This document shows positions 56,898-64,000 of a stretch of 64,000 nucleotides of DNA, piece after piece (within the stretch, counting starts at the first letter, position 1; every line of letters starts with the position of its first letter). The position numbers were made by a program, and so were the translations under genes. The notes under the pieces were generated by a model. The model searched no databases and was not told the origin of the DNA. It was given only the letters and a program-made list of their open reading frames with translations. Source of the stretch: Lentisalinibacter sp035655155 (GTDB lineage Bacteria > Pseudomonadota > Gammaproteobacteria > Steroidobacterales > Woeseiaceae); NCBI GenBank assembly GCA_035655155.1, contig DASRVH010000088.1, positions 18,665-82,664 of the forward strand. The letters run 5' to 3'.

Positions 56898-57908
56898 CTA
56901 CCTAGAGTCCCGGTAGACAGGGTCTATGACTTCCTCCTCCGCCGGATTGTCGGGACCGGCGGGATCCAGATGCACGGTGACGTCCACCGGCGAGAATCTC
57001 TCCTCGATCCGTCGCCGCAGCCTGTCGCCGGCCGCATGGGCGGTCGAGAGGTCGGTCGTGCCCGGCAGTTCGAGATGGAGCTGGACGATGCGCCGCGCTC
57101 CGGAGCGACGCGTGCGCAGCCCGTGCACGCCGGTTACGCCTTCGGCGGCCCGGGCGAGCTCGAGGATGTGTTCGCGCTCCGAGGCGGGCAGCTCCCGGTC
57201 CATGAGGACGTGGGCGGCCTCGCGGGCCACCGACCAGGCGCTCCAGGCGATCATCAGGCTGATGCCGAGGGCGATGGCGCCGTCGGCACGCAGCCAGCCG
57301 AGCTCGGCCAGCACGATGGCGACGATGACCCCCACGTTGGCGAGCCAGTCCGAGAGGTAATGCAGCGAATCCGCCTGGATCACCAGCGAGCCCGTGCGGC
57401 GGATGACCCGGCGCTGGTAGCCGATGAGCAATCCGGTTACCGCGATGCTGAAGACCATGACCCCGAGGCCCACGCCGGCCAGCGCGATCTCGCGCGGCTC
57501 GAGGAGACGGGTGACGGCGTAAGCGCCGGTGCCGACCGCCGAGGCGCCGATAAACAGTGCCTGACCCAGCCCGGCCAGTGACTCGGCCTTGCCGTGGCCG
57601 AAGCGGTGATCGGTATCGGCAGGGCGCAGGGCGATGCGCAGGGCGGCGAAATTGGCGCCCGAGGAAACGACGTCCAGCGCTGAGTCGGCCATGGAGGCGA
57701 ACAGGCTGGCCGAACCGGTGGCGAGCCAGGTCACGAATTTGACCACGGTCAGCAGCAGCGCCGTCAGGAGGGAGACGGCGCTTGCCTGGCGCAGAAGTCG
57801 CTCGTCCTTCAAGATAGCGAGAGCCTCGAGATGTTCGCCGTCCCCCGGGGGGCGCGTTGCGCCGCAGCTTAAACCCCTCCACCGGCGCTTGCCAGACGTA
57901 CGCGGCAT
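56898..57908 (-). CDS. Cation diffusion facilitator, FieF/YiiP-like
   Basis: 336 residues from ATG 57908; the first 30 residues look non-homologous and a start nearer ILKDERLLRQAS is possible. Six transmembrane helices with MADSALDVVSS in TM2 (DxxxD) and DSLHYLSDWLANV in TM5 (DxxxD), the Fe/Zn-type site of FieF. A loop motif RFGHGKAESLAGL is also typical. The C-terminal domain follows. The stop TAG overlaps the CTAGGTAG motif. Confidence 0.9.
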   Translation of the reverse strand: MPRTSGKRRWRGLSCGATRPPGDGEHLEALAILKDERLLRQASAVSLLTALLLTVVKFVTWLATGSASLFASMADSALDVVSSGANFAALRIALRPADTDHRFGHGKAESLAGLGQALFIGASAVGTGAYAVTRLLEPREIALAGVGLGVMVFSIAVTGLLIGYQRRVIRRTGSLVIQADSLHYLSDWLANVGVIVAIVLAELGWLRADGAIALGISLMIAWSAWSVAREAAHVLMDRELPASEREHILELARAAEGVTGVHGLRTRRSGARRIVQLHLELPGTTDLSTAHAAGDRLRRRIEERFSPVDVTVHLDPAGPDNPAEEEVIDPVYRDSR

Positions 57909-57933
57909 CCCGTGGCGCGTGGTCCGGGCGCCG

Positions 57934-57941
57934 CTAGGTAG
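57934..57941 (+). promoter_or_regulatory. CTAGGTAG motif upstream of the second Usp gene
   Basis: CTAGGTAG, within GCTAGGTAGTGCCCGC, 135 bp before the ATG. Similar motifs are at 55784 (TTAGGTAG), 56898-56905 on the minus strand and 62227. A shared activator site is inferred; none was recognised from known consensus lists. Confidence 0.4.
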
Positions 57942-58076
57942 TGCCCGCAGGGCGCTACGCAGCTTGGCGTATTCTAGCCCCGGAGGGGGCGGACTATGCT
58001 GGTTTCAGGCCCTTCGGTTTACCGCAATGGCCGGAGGCGCCGGCCCGGTCAAATCTTCGTTGAAGGAGTCAACACC

Positions 58077-59045
58077 ATGGCCGAATTCCGCAAACTTCTG
58101 GCAGTGATCGACCCCACCAGCGAGCAGCAGCCCGCCATGGAGCGCGCGGCCTGGCTGGCGGGGCAGACCGGAGCCCGCCTGGAGCTGTTCGTCTGCTACT
58201 ACAACCAGTACCTTTCCGGCGACCGCTTCTTCGATTCCCGCGGGCTGAAAGAGGCGCGCGAGGAGACGCTGGAACATTTCCGCTCCCGGCTCGAGGAGTT
58301 GGCCGGGAAACTGCGCGGCGACGGACTCGAGGTGACCACCGACGCGGCGTGGGACAACCCGCTGCACGAGGGCATCGTGCGCAAGGCGGTCGGCACCGGC
58401 GCCGACGCCGTTTTCAAGGACACCCACTATCACAAGCCGGCGGCACGGGTGATCTTCACCAATACCGACTGGAACCTGATCCGTACCTGCCCGGTGCCTC
58501 TCTGGCTGGTGAAGCCCGGCGGCAACTGGGAAGACGATATCCGCTATCTGGCCGCGGTGGATCCGCTGCACGAACACGAGAAACCCGCGGCCCTCGACGA
58601 CCAGATCATCAATACGGCGAAGCGGCTGGCCGGCGCCACCGGCGGCGAAGTGCACACGTTCCATTCGTACGATCCCATCATCGCCGTCGCGGATGCCGCC
58701 AACAGCACCTTCGTGCCGGTGACCCTGCCGGTGGAGGAGCTGGAGGCGAAGATGCACGAGCGCCACCGCGAGCACTTCAACGAGCTGCTCGAGTTCCACG
58801 GGCTGAGCGCCAAGACCGCCCATCTGTTGCCCGGCCGCACGCAGGAGGTGTTGCCGGCCCTTGCGCGCGATGTGGAGGCCTCGGTGGTGATCATGGGCGC
58901 GGTGGCGCGGAACCGGCTGAAACGCATCTTCATCGGCAGCACGGCGGAACAGGTGATGGACAATCTGCCATGCGATCTGCTGGTGCTGAAGCCGGCCTGG
59001 TTCGAGACGCCGGTGCACGTGGACAGGAAACGCAGCACGGACTGA
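58077..59045 (+). CDS. Tandem universal stress protein (UspE-like), second copy
   Basis: 322 residues from ATG 58077 with GAAGGAG upstream. Two Usp domains; the second has VIMGAVARNRLKRIFIGS then TAEQVMDNLPCDLLVLK, the ATP-binding pattern. TNTDWNLIRTCPVPLWLVK and VDPLHEHEKPAALDDQI are shared with the Usp at 54532. It is likely a stress or energy-limitation protein of the same regulon. The CBS gene follows at 67 bp. Confidence 0.92.
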   Translation: MAEFRKLLAVIDPTSEQQPAMERAAWLAGQTGARLELFVCYYNQYLSGDRFFDSRGLKEAREETLEHFRSRLEELAGKLRGDGLEVTTDAAWDNPLHEGIVRKAVGTGADAVFKDTHYHKPAARVIFTNTDWNLIRTCPVPLWLVKPGGNWEDDIRYLAAVDPLHEHEKPAALDDQIINTAKRLAGATGGEVHTFHSYDPIIAVADAANSTFVPVTLPVEELEAKMHERHREHFNELLEFHGLSAKTAHLLPGRTQEVLPALARDVEASVVIMGAVARNRLKRIFIGSTAEQVMDNLPCDLLVLKPAWFETPVHVDRKRSTD

Positions 59046-59112
59046 AAAGGCATCGGGCCCGTATGGCCATGAAGCCACGGAGCCAGGGAGCCACGGACAG
59101 AGGAGGTGAGTC

Positions 59113-59565
59113 ATGCGCGTCGGCGATATCTGCGCGCGGCGTGTGGTCACGGTAGAGCGGCGGACGTCCATCCGGGACGCCATCGCGCTGATGCGCGACC
59201 AGCACGTCGGCGACGTGATCGTGACCGAGCCGCACCCCTCCGGCGAAGCGCCGGTGGGAATACTGACGGACCGGGACATCGTCCTGGAGCTGCTGGCCCG
59301 GGACGTGGATCTCGATGCCGTGACCTGCGGCGACGTGATGAGCTACGAACTCGCGACGGTCGAGGCGGAGGACGAGATACTGGACGCGATCGAGGCCATG
59401 CAGACCCGCGCGGTCCGGCGGCTGCCCGTGCTGGGGGGTAACGGCGAGCTGGCCGGCGTGCTGAGCCTGGACGATCTGGTGGCGGCGCTGTCCGAAGCCA
59501 TCGGCGGGCTGTGGCCCGTGGTACGCCGCCAGCAACGCATCGAGCGCAAGCGCCGTCCCGACTGA
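59113..59565 (+). CDS. CBS-domain pair protein
   Basis: 150 residues: two CBS motifs, 1-65 (VGDICARRVVTVERRTSIRD, GILTDRDIV) and 75-135 (CGDVMSYELATVEAEDEILD, GVLSLDDLV). A basic tail follows. Such stand-alone pairs sense adenine nucleotides. GGAGGTGAG precedes the ATG. It is probably co-transcribed with the Usp gene. Confidence 0.9.
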   Translation: MRVGDICARRVVTVERRTSIRDAIALMRDQHVGDVIVTEPHPSGEAPVGILTDRDIVLELLARDVDLDAVTCGDVMSYELATVEAEDEILDAIEAMQTRAVRRLPVLGGNGELAGVLSLDDLVAALSEAIGGLWPVVRRQQRIERKRRPD

Positions 59566-59601
59566 GGCGGCGGCGCCCGGCGCACCGGCACGGCGTCGTC
59601 A

Positions 59602-59651
59602 GGCGAGGGCCGGCGAGGGCCGGCAAGGACCGACGTGGGCATCGGCGGGCC
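59602..59651 (+). repeat. 10-bp tandem repeat, 5 decaying units
   Basis: Units GGCGAGGGCC (twice perfect), GGCAAGGACC, GACGTGGGCA and TCGGCGGGCC between the CBS and fixL-like genes. Confidence 0.7.
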
Positions 59652-59695
59652 GAGCGGGTAGAATCCCGCTCTGGCCAGTATCCCTGCGTATCCGC

Positions 59696-61420
59696 GTGGC
59701 TCATATCACCCGACGTCTCACCCGACGGCGCCCTGCCGGTTTTTCTCCAGCGCTCTGGTTCGCCGCCCTGGCGGCCGCCCCGCGGGCCGTCGCCGCGGCA
59801 CCGGCCGGGCCGGCGCTGGCGCAATGGCTGCCCTGGTTGCTGGCCGGCGTCGCCCTGTTCCTGCTGGGATTCGTGCTCTGGCAGGGCCGCCGGCGCGGTC
59901 TGCTCGCCTCCGTGCAGCTGGAGGATTCCCAGAAGCTGATGCACTCGGTGGTGGAGACGGCGGCCGAGGCCATCATCACCATGGGCGCTGACGGGCGCAT
60001 CCGCACCTTCAACCGGGCCGCCGAGGCCATGTTCGGCTACACCCGCGACGAGATCATCGGCGAGGACGTCAGCACCCTCATGCCGGCGCCCCATGCGCAG
60101 CGGCATCATCGCTACGTCGCACGCTACATGGAGACCGGCGAGGCGCGCATCATCGGCATCGGCCGCTACGTGGAGGCCAGGCGCCGGGACGGCACCATCT
60201 TTCCCGTGCATCTCGCGATCAGCGAATTCCAGGACGGCGAAAAGATCTTCACGGGCATCCTGCGGGACATGACCCAGGTGCGCGAGCTGGAGAGTGCCCT
60301 GCGTGACAAGGAGAAATCGCTGAAGATGGCCCTGCGGGCGGCCAACCTGAACGTCTGGGAATGGCAGCCGGACACGGACGTTTTCCGCACGCTGGAAGGC
60401 GACTCGGCGGTGATGCCCGGCCTGGCGACCGGTGAGTCCGTCCAGGGCTCGGATCTGCGCCACCGTGTCCTGCCCGAGGACCGGAGCCGTATCGAGCAGG
60501 CTATCGGCCGGGTCCACGAGGGCGATTCCCAGGCGTTCGAATACCGCGTCAAGCAGGCCGACGGCACGCTGCGCTGGTTCCGCTCTCACACCACTCCCGT
60601 GTTCACTCCGGACCACCGGGTCGAGCGCGTCCTCGGCGTCACCCGTGACATCACCGAGTCGAAGGACCGGGAGGCCGAGCTCGCCTCCCAGCGCGAGCGC
60701 CTCACCCACGTGGCGCGCCTGAGCACCATGGGCGAGATGGCGGCCGGCATCGCCCACGAAATCAATCAGCCGCTGACCGCGATCACCACCTACGCGCAAG
60801 GCAGCAAGCGGATGATCGCGGCGGGCAACCCGGACACCGCGAAGCTTACCCGGGCGCTCGGCAACATCAGCGACCAGGCGCTCAGGGCCGGCGAGGTCAT
60901 CCGCCGTCTGCGCGCCCTCATCCGCAAGACCGACCAGACCCGGGAGGTGCGCAACATCAACGAGCTCATCTCGGAGCTGGAGCCGCTGGTCAGCATCGAC
61001 GTGCGCGGCAACGACATACCCGTCATCTACGACTTCGACCAGCCGCAGATCCCTGTGAAGGTCGATCCCGTGCAGATCCAGCAGGTGATGCTGAACCTCC
61101 TGCGCAACGCTTTCGACGCCTCCGAGGAGCGGCGCACCGGCGACATCGTGGTGCAGACCCGCCTGAACGGCGACGGCGAGGTCATGGTGCGCGTCACCGA
61201 CCACGGCACGGGCATGTCGGAAGAGGTGAAGAGCAACGTGAGCAACCCGTTTTTCACCACCAAGAAGAACGGCATGGGGCTCGGCGTGTCCATCTGCATG
61301 TCCATCATCCGCAGCCATGGCGGAGAGGTGACCTACGAAGACAACCCAAAGGGCGGTACCATAGTCACTTTGACGCTGCCGACGGTAGAGGGAGGGGTCC
61401 GCGATGGCGGGAACAGCTGA
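59696..61420 (+). CDS. fixL: FixL-type oxygen-sensing PAS histidine kinase
   Basis: 574 residues from GTG 59696. One transmembrane helix (about 44-62). The first PAS domain (75-195) has the haem-PAS signature of FixL: QRHHRYVARY with the proximal His at 137, and RIIGIGRYVEARRRDGTIFPVHL with the distal-side Arg at 157. A second PAS (about 205-320) lacks these. The HisKA motif AAGIAHEINQPLTA has His354; the ATPase domain has NLLRNAFDAS, DHGTGM and GMGLGVSICMSI. It phosphorylates the overlapping-gene FixJ when haem is deoxy. About 5.5 kb from ccoN. Confidence 0.93.
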   Translation: MAHITRRLTRRRPAGFSPALWFAALAAAPRAVAAAPAGPALAQWLPWLLAGVALFLLGFVLWQGRRRGLLASVQLEDSQKLMHSVVETAAEAIITMGADGRIRTFNRAAEAMFGYTRDEIIGEDVSTLMPAPHAQRHHRYVARYMETGEARIIGIGRYVEARRRDGTIFPVHLAISEFQDGEKIFTGILRDMTQVRELESALRDKEKSLKMALRAANLNVWEWQPDTDVFRTLEGDSAVMPGLATGESVQGSDLRHRVLPEDRSRIEQAIGRVHEGDSQAFEYRVKQADGTLRWFRSHTTPVFTPDHRVERVLGVTRDITESKDREAELASQRERLTHVARLSTMGEMAAGIAHEINQPLTAITTYAQGSKRMIAAGNPDTAKLTRALGNISDQALRAGEVIRRLRALIRKTDQTREVRNINELISELEPLVSIDVRGNDIPVIYDFDQPQIPVKVDPVQIQQVMLNLLRNAFDASEERRTGDIVVQTRLNGDGEVMVRVTDHGTGMSEEVKSNVSNPFFTTKKNGMGLGVSICMSIIRSHGGEVTYEDNPKGGTIVTLTLPTVEGGVRDGGNS

Positions 61421-62054
61421 ATCGCATCAGCCTACGGTATTCCTGGTGGACGACGATGAGGCGATACGCGATTCGCTGTCGTTTCTGCTGCAGTCCGTGG
61501 GGATACCGTGCGAGACGTTCGCCTCGGCCCGCGACTTCCTGAATGCCTATAACGACGACCGGCCCGGCTGTCTGGTGCTCGATGTGCGCATGCCGGGCAT
61601 GAGCGGACTGGAGCTGCAGGAGGCCCTGAACGAGCGTCATTCCATCCTGCCCATCATCTTCATCACCGGCCACGGCGACGTGCCCATGGCGGTGGAGGCC
61701 ATGCAGGGCGGCGCCGCCGACTTCCTGCAGAAGCCCTTCCGCGACCAGGATCTGCTGGATCGCATCAACGAGGCGCTGGCCAAAGATGCCGAGAACCGCC
61801 AGTCGCTGGAGGAGCACCACCACCTGCAGAAGCGCTGGAACTCCCTCACCAACCGGGAGCAGGAGGTCATGGAGCTCGTCGTCGACGGCAAGCCCAACAA
61901 GGTCGTCGCCTACGAACTCGGGGTCAGCCAGCGCACGATAGAGATCCATCGCGCCCGCGTCATGGAGAAGATGCAGGCGAATTCGCTCGCGCACCTCGTA
62001 CGCATGGCCGTCATGCTCCGTGCGGATGCGGGCGAGGAACCCGAACACCACTGA
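61404..62054 (+). CDS. fixJ: FixJ-type response regulator
   Basis: 216 residues, overlapping fixL by 17 bp. The receiver has VFLVDDDEA, phosphoacceptor Asp60 in LVLDVRMPGMSG, a Thr in FITGHGD and Lys in LQKPF; the LuxR/NarL-type HTH has LTNREQEVMELVVDGKPNK and VSQRTIEIHRARVMEKM. It activates low-oxygen genes; cbb3, Usp and possibly hydrogenase genes in the window are candidate targets. Confidence 0.95.
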   Translation: MAGTAESHQPTVFLVDDDEAIRDSLSFLLQSVGIPCETFASARDFLNAYNDDRPGCLVLDVRMPGMSGLELQEALNERHSILPIIFITGHGDVPMAVEAMQGGAADFLQKPFRDQDLLDRINEALAKDAENRQSLEEHHHLQKRWNSLTNREQEVMELVVDGKPNKVVAYELGVSQRTIEIHRARVMEKMQANSLAHLVRMAVMLRADAGEEPEHH

Positions 62055-62076
62055 TCTCCCCCGCGCCCGCCCTCCG

Positions 62077-62197
62077 CCGGCGATCCTGAGCGATTCCCGA
62101 GCGATTCCTGAGCGACCTCTGAACGATCTCCGAGCGATCGCCGAACGATCCGAGTGCGACCCCTGAGGGGCACTCGAGCGAGCCTCGTGCGACTGCT
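62077..62197 (+). repeat. 11-bp tandem array, 11 units, between fixJ and the receiver gene
   Basis: Contiguous 11-bp units with consensus GAGCGATYCCY from 62077 to 62197, no spacers. The best units are at 62088-62131; the core GCGA is in most units and the ends decay. A period near one helical turn places each unit on the same DNA face. This fills most of the 256-bp gap. Confidence 0.85.
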
Positions 62198-62226
62198 CGC
62201 CGACCCGGCGGCGAGGACGCCTGCCG

Positions 62227-62234
62227 CTAGGTAG
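62227..62234 (+). promoter_or_regulatory. CTAGGTAG motif upstream of the receiver gene
   Basis: CTAGGTAG within GCTAGGTAGAAGCCCGTA, 76 bp before ATG 62311, similar in spacing to the TTAGGTAG before the host-attachment gene (70 bp). Confidence 0.4.
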
Positions 62235-62310
62235 AAGCCCGTATGTTTAGGGTAGTTTGATTTCCCGATCATGCCACTGTCGCCAAATAGCATTCTTATT
62301 TTGAGCTGTG

Positions 62311-62739
62311 ATGATTTCTGGGGACGGTCAGTCCGCCGCGGGGGCAAATAATCACCAGGGCACCAAGGCATCGTGCGTTGCCGTCGTGGACCCGGATCCG
62401 ACAGTCCGCGATGGGCTGGACGCGCTGCTGGGCGACCTTGCGACCGAGATCTGCCATTACGACTCCGCCGAGGAGTTCCTGCGGGCGACGGCGGATCATG
62501 TCCCGGACTGCCTCATCACCGAAGTCTGGCTGCCGGGTATCTCGGGCGTCGAACTCCTGGAGCAACTCAACGAGGCCGGCCATCACGTTCCCACCATCCT
62601 GCTCGCCCGTGACGGCGACGTGGCGATGGCGGTGCGCGGAATCCGGGCCGGTGCCGCGGAATACATCGAGAAGCCCTGGGTCGACAGCCGTCTGCGTCAG
62701 TCGATCCGCTCGATACTCGCCCGCCACGAGATCCACTGA
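62311..62739 (+). CDS. Stand-alone FixJ-like receiver with Asp-to-Glu phosphosite
   Basis: 142 residues from ATG 62311 (a GTG at 62308 is adjacent). It aligns by eye with the FixJ receiver along its length and lacks any output domain. The phosphoacceptor position reads CLITEVWLPGISG, Glu71 instead of Asp; the switch Thr of FITG is Ala (LLARDGD); the acidic pocket VVDPDP keeps two Asp; the Lys is kept (EKPW). It cannot be phosphorylated normally and Glu may mimic the active form. Three cysteines (22, 48, 67) are present. In rhizobia and Caulobacter a small receiver-type protein, FixT, inhibits FixL; a similar role is inferred here. Confidence 0.85.
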   Translation: MISGDGQSAAGANNHQGTKASCVAVVDPDPTVRDGLDALLGDLATEICHYDSAEEFLRATADHVPDCLITEVWLPGISGVELLEQLNEAGHHVPTILLARDGDVAMAVRGIRAGAAEYIEKPWVDSRLRQSIRSILARHEIH

Positions 62740-62802
62740 CGGCCCGGTTGCCGGGAGCCGCGGCGGCCACGAGCCGGGCCGCGGCTGTCTGGAGTGTCAG
62801 GG

Positions 62803-63567
62803 ATGAGCGCCGAAGCCGGAAACGACAGTTCCAGCAACGACGATAGCAATGGCGACAGCAGCACCCGGGCCATCTTCGTCGCCCGCGGACTGACCAAGGT
62901 ATACCGGGTCGGGGAAGTTGAGGTCCATGCCCTGCGCGGCGTGGACGTGGAGCTGTACGCGGGCGAGTTCATGGTGCTGCTCGGGGCTTCGGGCAGCGGC
63001 AAGTCGACCCTGCTGAATATCCTCGGCGGCCTGGATACCCCCACCGAGGGCACGGTGCGTTTCGACGACATCGACCTCACCGGCGCGAGCGAATCCGAGC
63101 TCACCGAATACCGCCGCCATGCGGTCGGTTTCGTCTTCCAGTTCTACAACCTGATCCCGAGCCTGACCGCCCGGGAGAACGTCTCCATCGTCACGGAGAT
63201 CGCCCGCAACCCGATGACGCCGGAAGAGGCGCTCGAGATGGTTAACCTGGGGCCGCGCATGGATCACTTCCCGGCCCAGCTCTCCGGCGGCGAGCAGCAG
63301 CGGGTGGCCATCGCCCGGGCCATCGCCAAGCGGCCCGAGGTGCTGCTCTGCGACGAGCCCACCGGCGCACTCGATTCGAAGACCGGCGTACACGTGCTCG
63401 AGGCGCTGGCGCGTGTGAACGAGGAGTACGGCACCGCAACGGCGGTGATCACCCACAACGCCAGCATCGCCGACATGGCGGACCGCGTACTGTTCATGAG
63501 CGACGGGCAAATCTCGGGCGAGCGCCGCAACGAGACGCGCAGGCCGCCGTCGGAGATCAGCTGGTAG
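62803..63567 (+). CDS. ABC transporter ATP-binding protein (LolD/MacB type)
   Basis: 254 residues from ATG 62803. A Ser/Asp/Asn-rich N-terminal stretch precedes the nucleotide-binding domain: Walker A GASGSGKSTLLN, the Q-loop FVFQFYNLIPSLTARENV, signature LSGGEQQRVAIARA, Walker B VLLCDEPTGALD and H-loop VITHN. The helical segment between Q-loop and signature is shorter than in LolD. It powers the FtsX-like permease encoded next. Confidence 0.93.
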   Translation: MSAEAGNDSSSNDDSNGDSSTRAIFVARGLTKVYRVGEVEVHALRGVDVELYAGEFMVLLGASGSGKSTLLNILGGLDTPTEGTVRFDDIDLTGASESELTEYRRHAVGFVFQFYNLIPSLTARENVSIVTEIARNPMTPEEALEMVNLGPRMDHFPAQLSGGEQQRVAIARAIAKRPEVLLCDEPTGALDSKTGVHVLEALARVNEEYGTATAVITHNASIADMADRVLFMSDGQISGERRNETRRPPSEISW

Positions 63568-63571
63568 GCCG

Positions 63572-64000
63572 ATGCGTGCGCTGGCCAGGAAACGCTGGCG
63601 GGAACTCTGGCAGATGCGCAGCCAGGCACTCGCCATCGCCCTGATCATCGCGAGCGGCGTGGCCACCTACATCATCTCGCTCAGCACCCTCGACTCGCTG
63701 AAGCTCACCCAGAGCAACTACTACCAGACCTACCGCTTCGCGGAGGTGTTCGTCTCGCTGAAGCGCGCGCCGCTGTCGCTGCTGGAGCGCGTGCGCGACG
63801 TCGAGGGCGTGCGCGAGGCGGAGGCCCGGGTCAGGGCGCAGATCAATGTGGAGGTGCCCGGCTTCGAGGACCCGGTCACCGGCCTGCTGGTCTCGCTGCC
63901 GGAGGACCGGCCGCCGCTGCTGAACCAGTTGCACAGGGTGCGTGGCCGCATGCCGACCCCGGACAGTCCCTGGGAGGTGGTCATCAACGAGGCGTTCGCC
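63572..64000 (+). CDS. ABC transporter permease (FtsX/MacB type), 3' end missing
   Basis: 143 residues visible, open to the window end. One transmembrane helix (about residues 18-38, ALAIALIIASGVATYIIS), then the start of a large periplasmic domain (SLSTLDSLKLTQSNYYQTYR, RVRDVEGVREAEAR), as in FtsX-like exporters of the MacB/DevC group. It lies 4 bp after the ATPase gene. The substrate is unknown. Confidence 0.88.
   Translation, partial: MRALARKRWRELWQMRSQALAIALIIASGVATYIISLSTLDSLKLTQSNYYQTYRFAEVFVSLKRAPLSLLERVRDVEGVREAEARVRAQINVEVPGFEDPVTGLLVSLPEDRPPLLNQLHRVRGRMPTPDSPWEVVINEAFA

Noticed and set aside
59147..61318. Long minus-strand open frame opposite the FixL-type kinase
   Set aside because: Composition typical of antisense to a GC-rich gene, no motif, and FixL motifs on the other strand are unambiguous.
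62077..62197. CRISPR array
   Set aside because: Units are 11 bp without spacers and no cas gene is present.

Overview
This is a 64 kb, high-GC, gene-dense chromosomal segment. The gene content and protein style point to a gammaproteobacterium: PlsB-type acyltransferase, RND pump, a [NiFe]-hydrogenase operon in Hya/Hup order, cbb3 oxidase with a FixL/FixJ pair, DUF3336 patatin, and GTAG-type REP palindromes. I cannot name the genus. No rRNA, tRNA, CRISPR array, transposase or phage gene was recognised.

Layout. 1-1.6 kb: the 3' part of a plsB-like gene. 1.7-8.6 kb: a TonB-dependent receptor diverging from an RND efflux pair. 8.7-17.6 kb: a catabolic-looking block with an acyl-CoA dehydrogenase, two divergent adenylate-forming acyl-CoA synthetases, an SDR, a DUF1295 membrane reductase-like protein and four small SnoaL/NTF2-fold proteins, two of which are clear paralogues. 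17.8-24.1 kb: an eight-gene operon for an O2-tolerant group 1d uptake hydrogenase (both extra proximal-cluster cysteines are present) with its protease, chaperones and a rubredoxin. 24.2-25.8 kb: a PafA-like lipoprotein phosphatase/phosphodiesterase. 25.9-32.2 kb: a three-gene overlapping operon of GltD-like ferredoxin oxidoreductase, pyruvate:ferredoxin oxidoreductase and dihydroorotate-dehydrogenase-like protein. 32.4-35.5 kb: two c-di-GMP enzymes. 35.6-45.2 kb: mixed housekeeping (CDF exporter, an unrecognised gene, S-formylglutathione hydrolase, Ca2+/Na+ antiporter, patatin, thymidine/AMP phosphorylase, PRPP synthetase, MFS carrier). 45.2-54.2 kb: the complete cbb3 oxidase operon ccoNOQP, a small membrane protein, ccoG, ccoH, ccoI, ccoS and a SafE-type protein. 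54.5-62.7 kb: a stress and oxygen-sensing block with two tandem-Usp proteins, a host-attachment-family protein, a DksA-like zinc finger, a CDF exporter, a CBS protein, a FixL-type haem PAS kinase, FixJ, and a stand-alone FixJ-like receiver whose phosphoacceptor Asp is Glu. 62.8-64 kb: an ABC ATPase and the start of its FtsX-like permease.

Functional picture. The window suits a respiratory bacterium living at varying low oxygen. H2 is oxidised through a membrane cytochrome b into the quinone pool, cbb3 oxidase is the high-affinity terminal oxidase, and a haem-PAS FixL/FixJ system next to it is the likely oxygen switch.

Non-coding structure is unusually rich. Ten copies of a GTAG-headed REP palindrome occur, three of them supplying the stop codon of a gene. 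A nested 176-bp palindromic composite lies at 12.6-12.8 kb. At least five different intergenic short tandem arrays occur, three with an 11-bp period. A recurring YTAGGTAG motif lies upstream of four genes of the stress/oxygen block. The most interesting candidate for something new is the phospho-dead receiver behind fixLJ, preceded by an 11-unit, 11-bp phased repeat; it may act as a FixT-like feedback partner.
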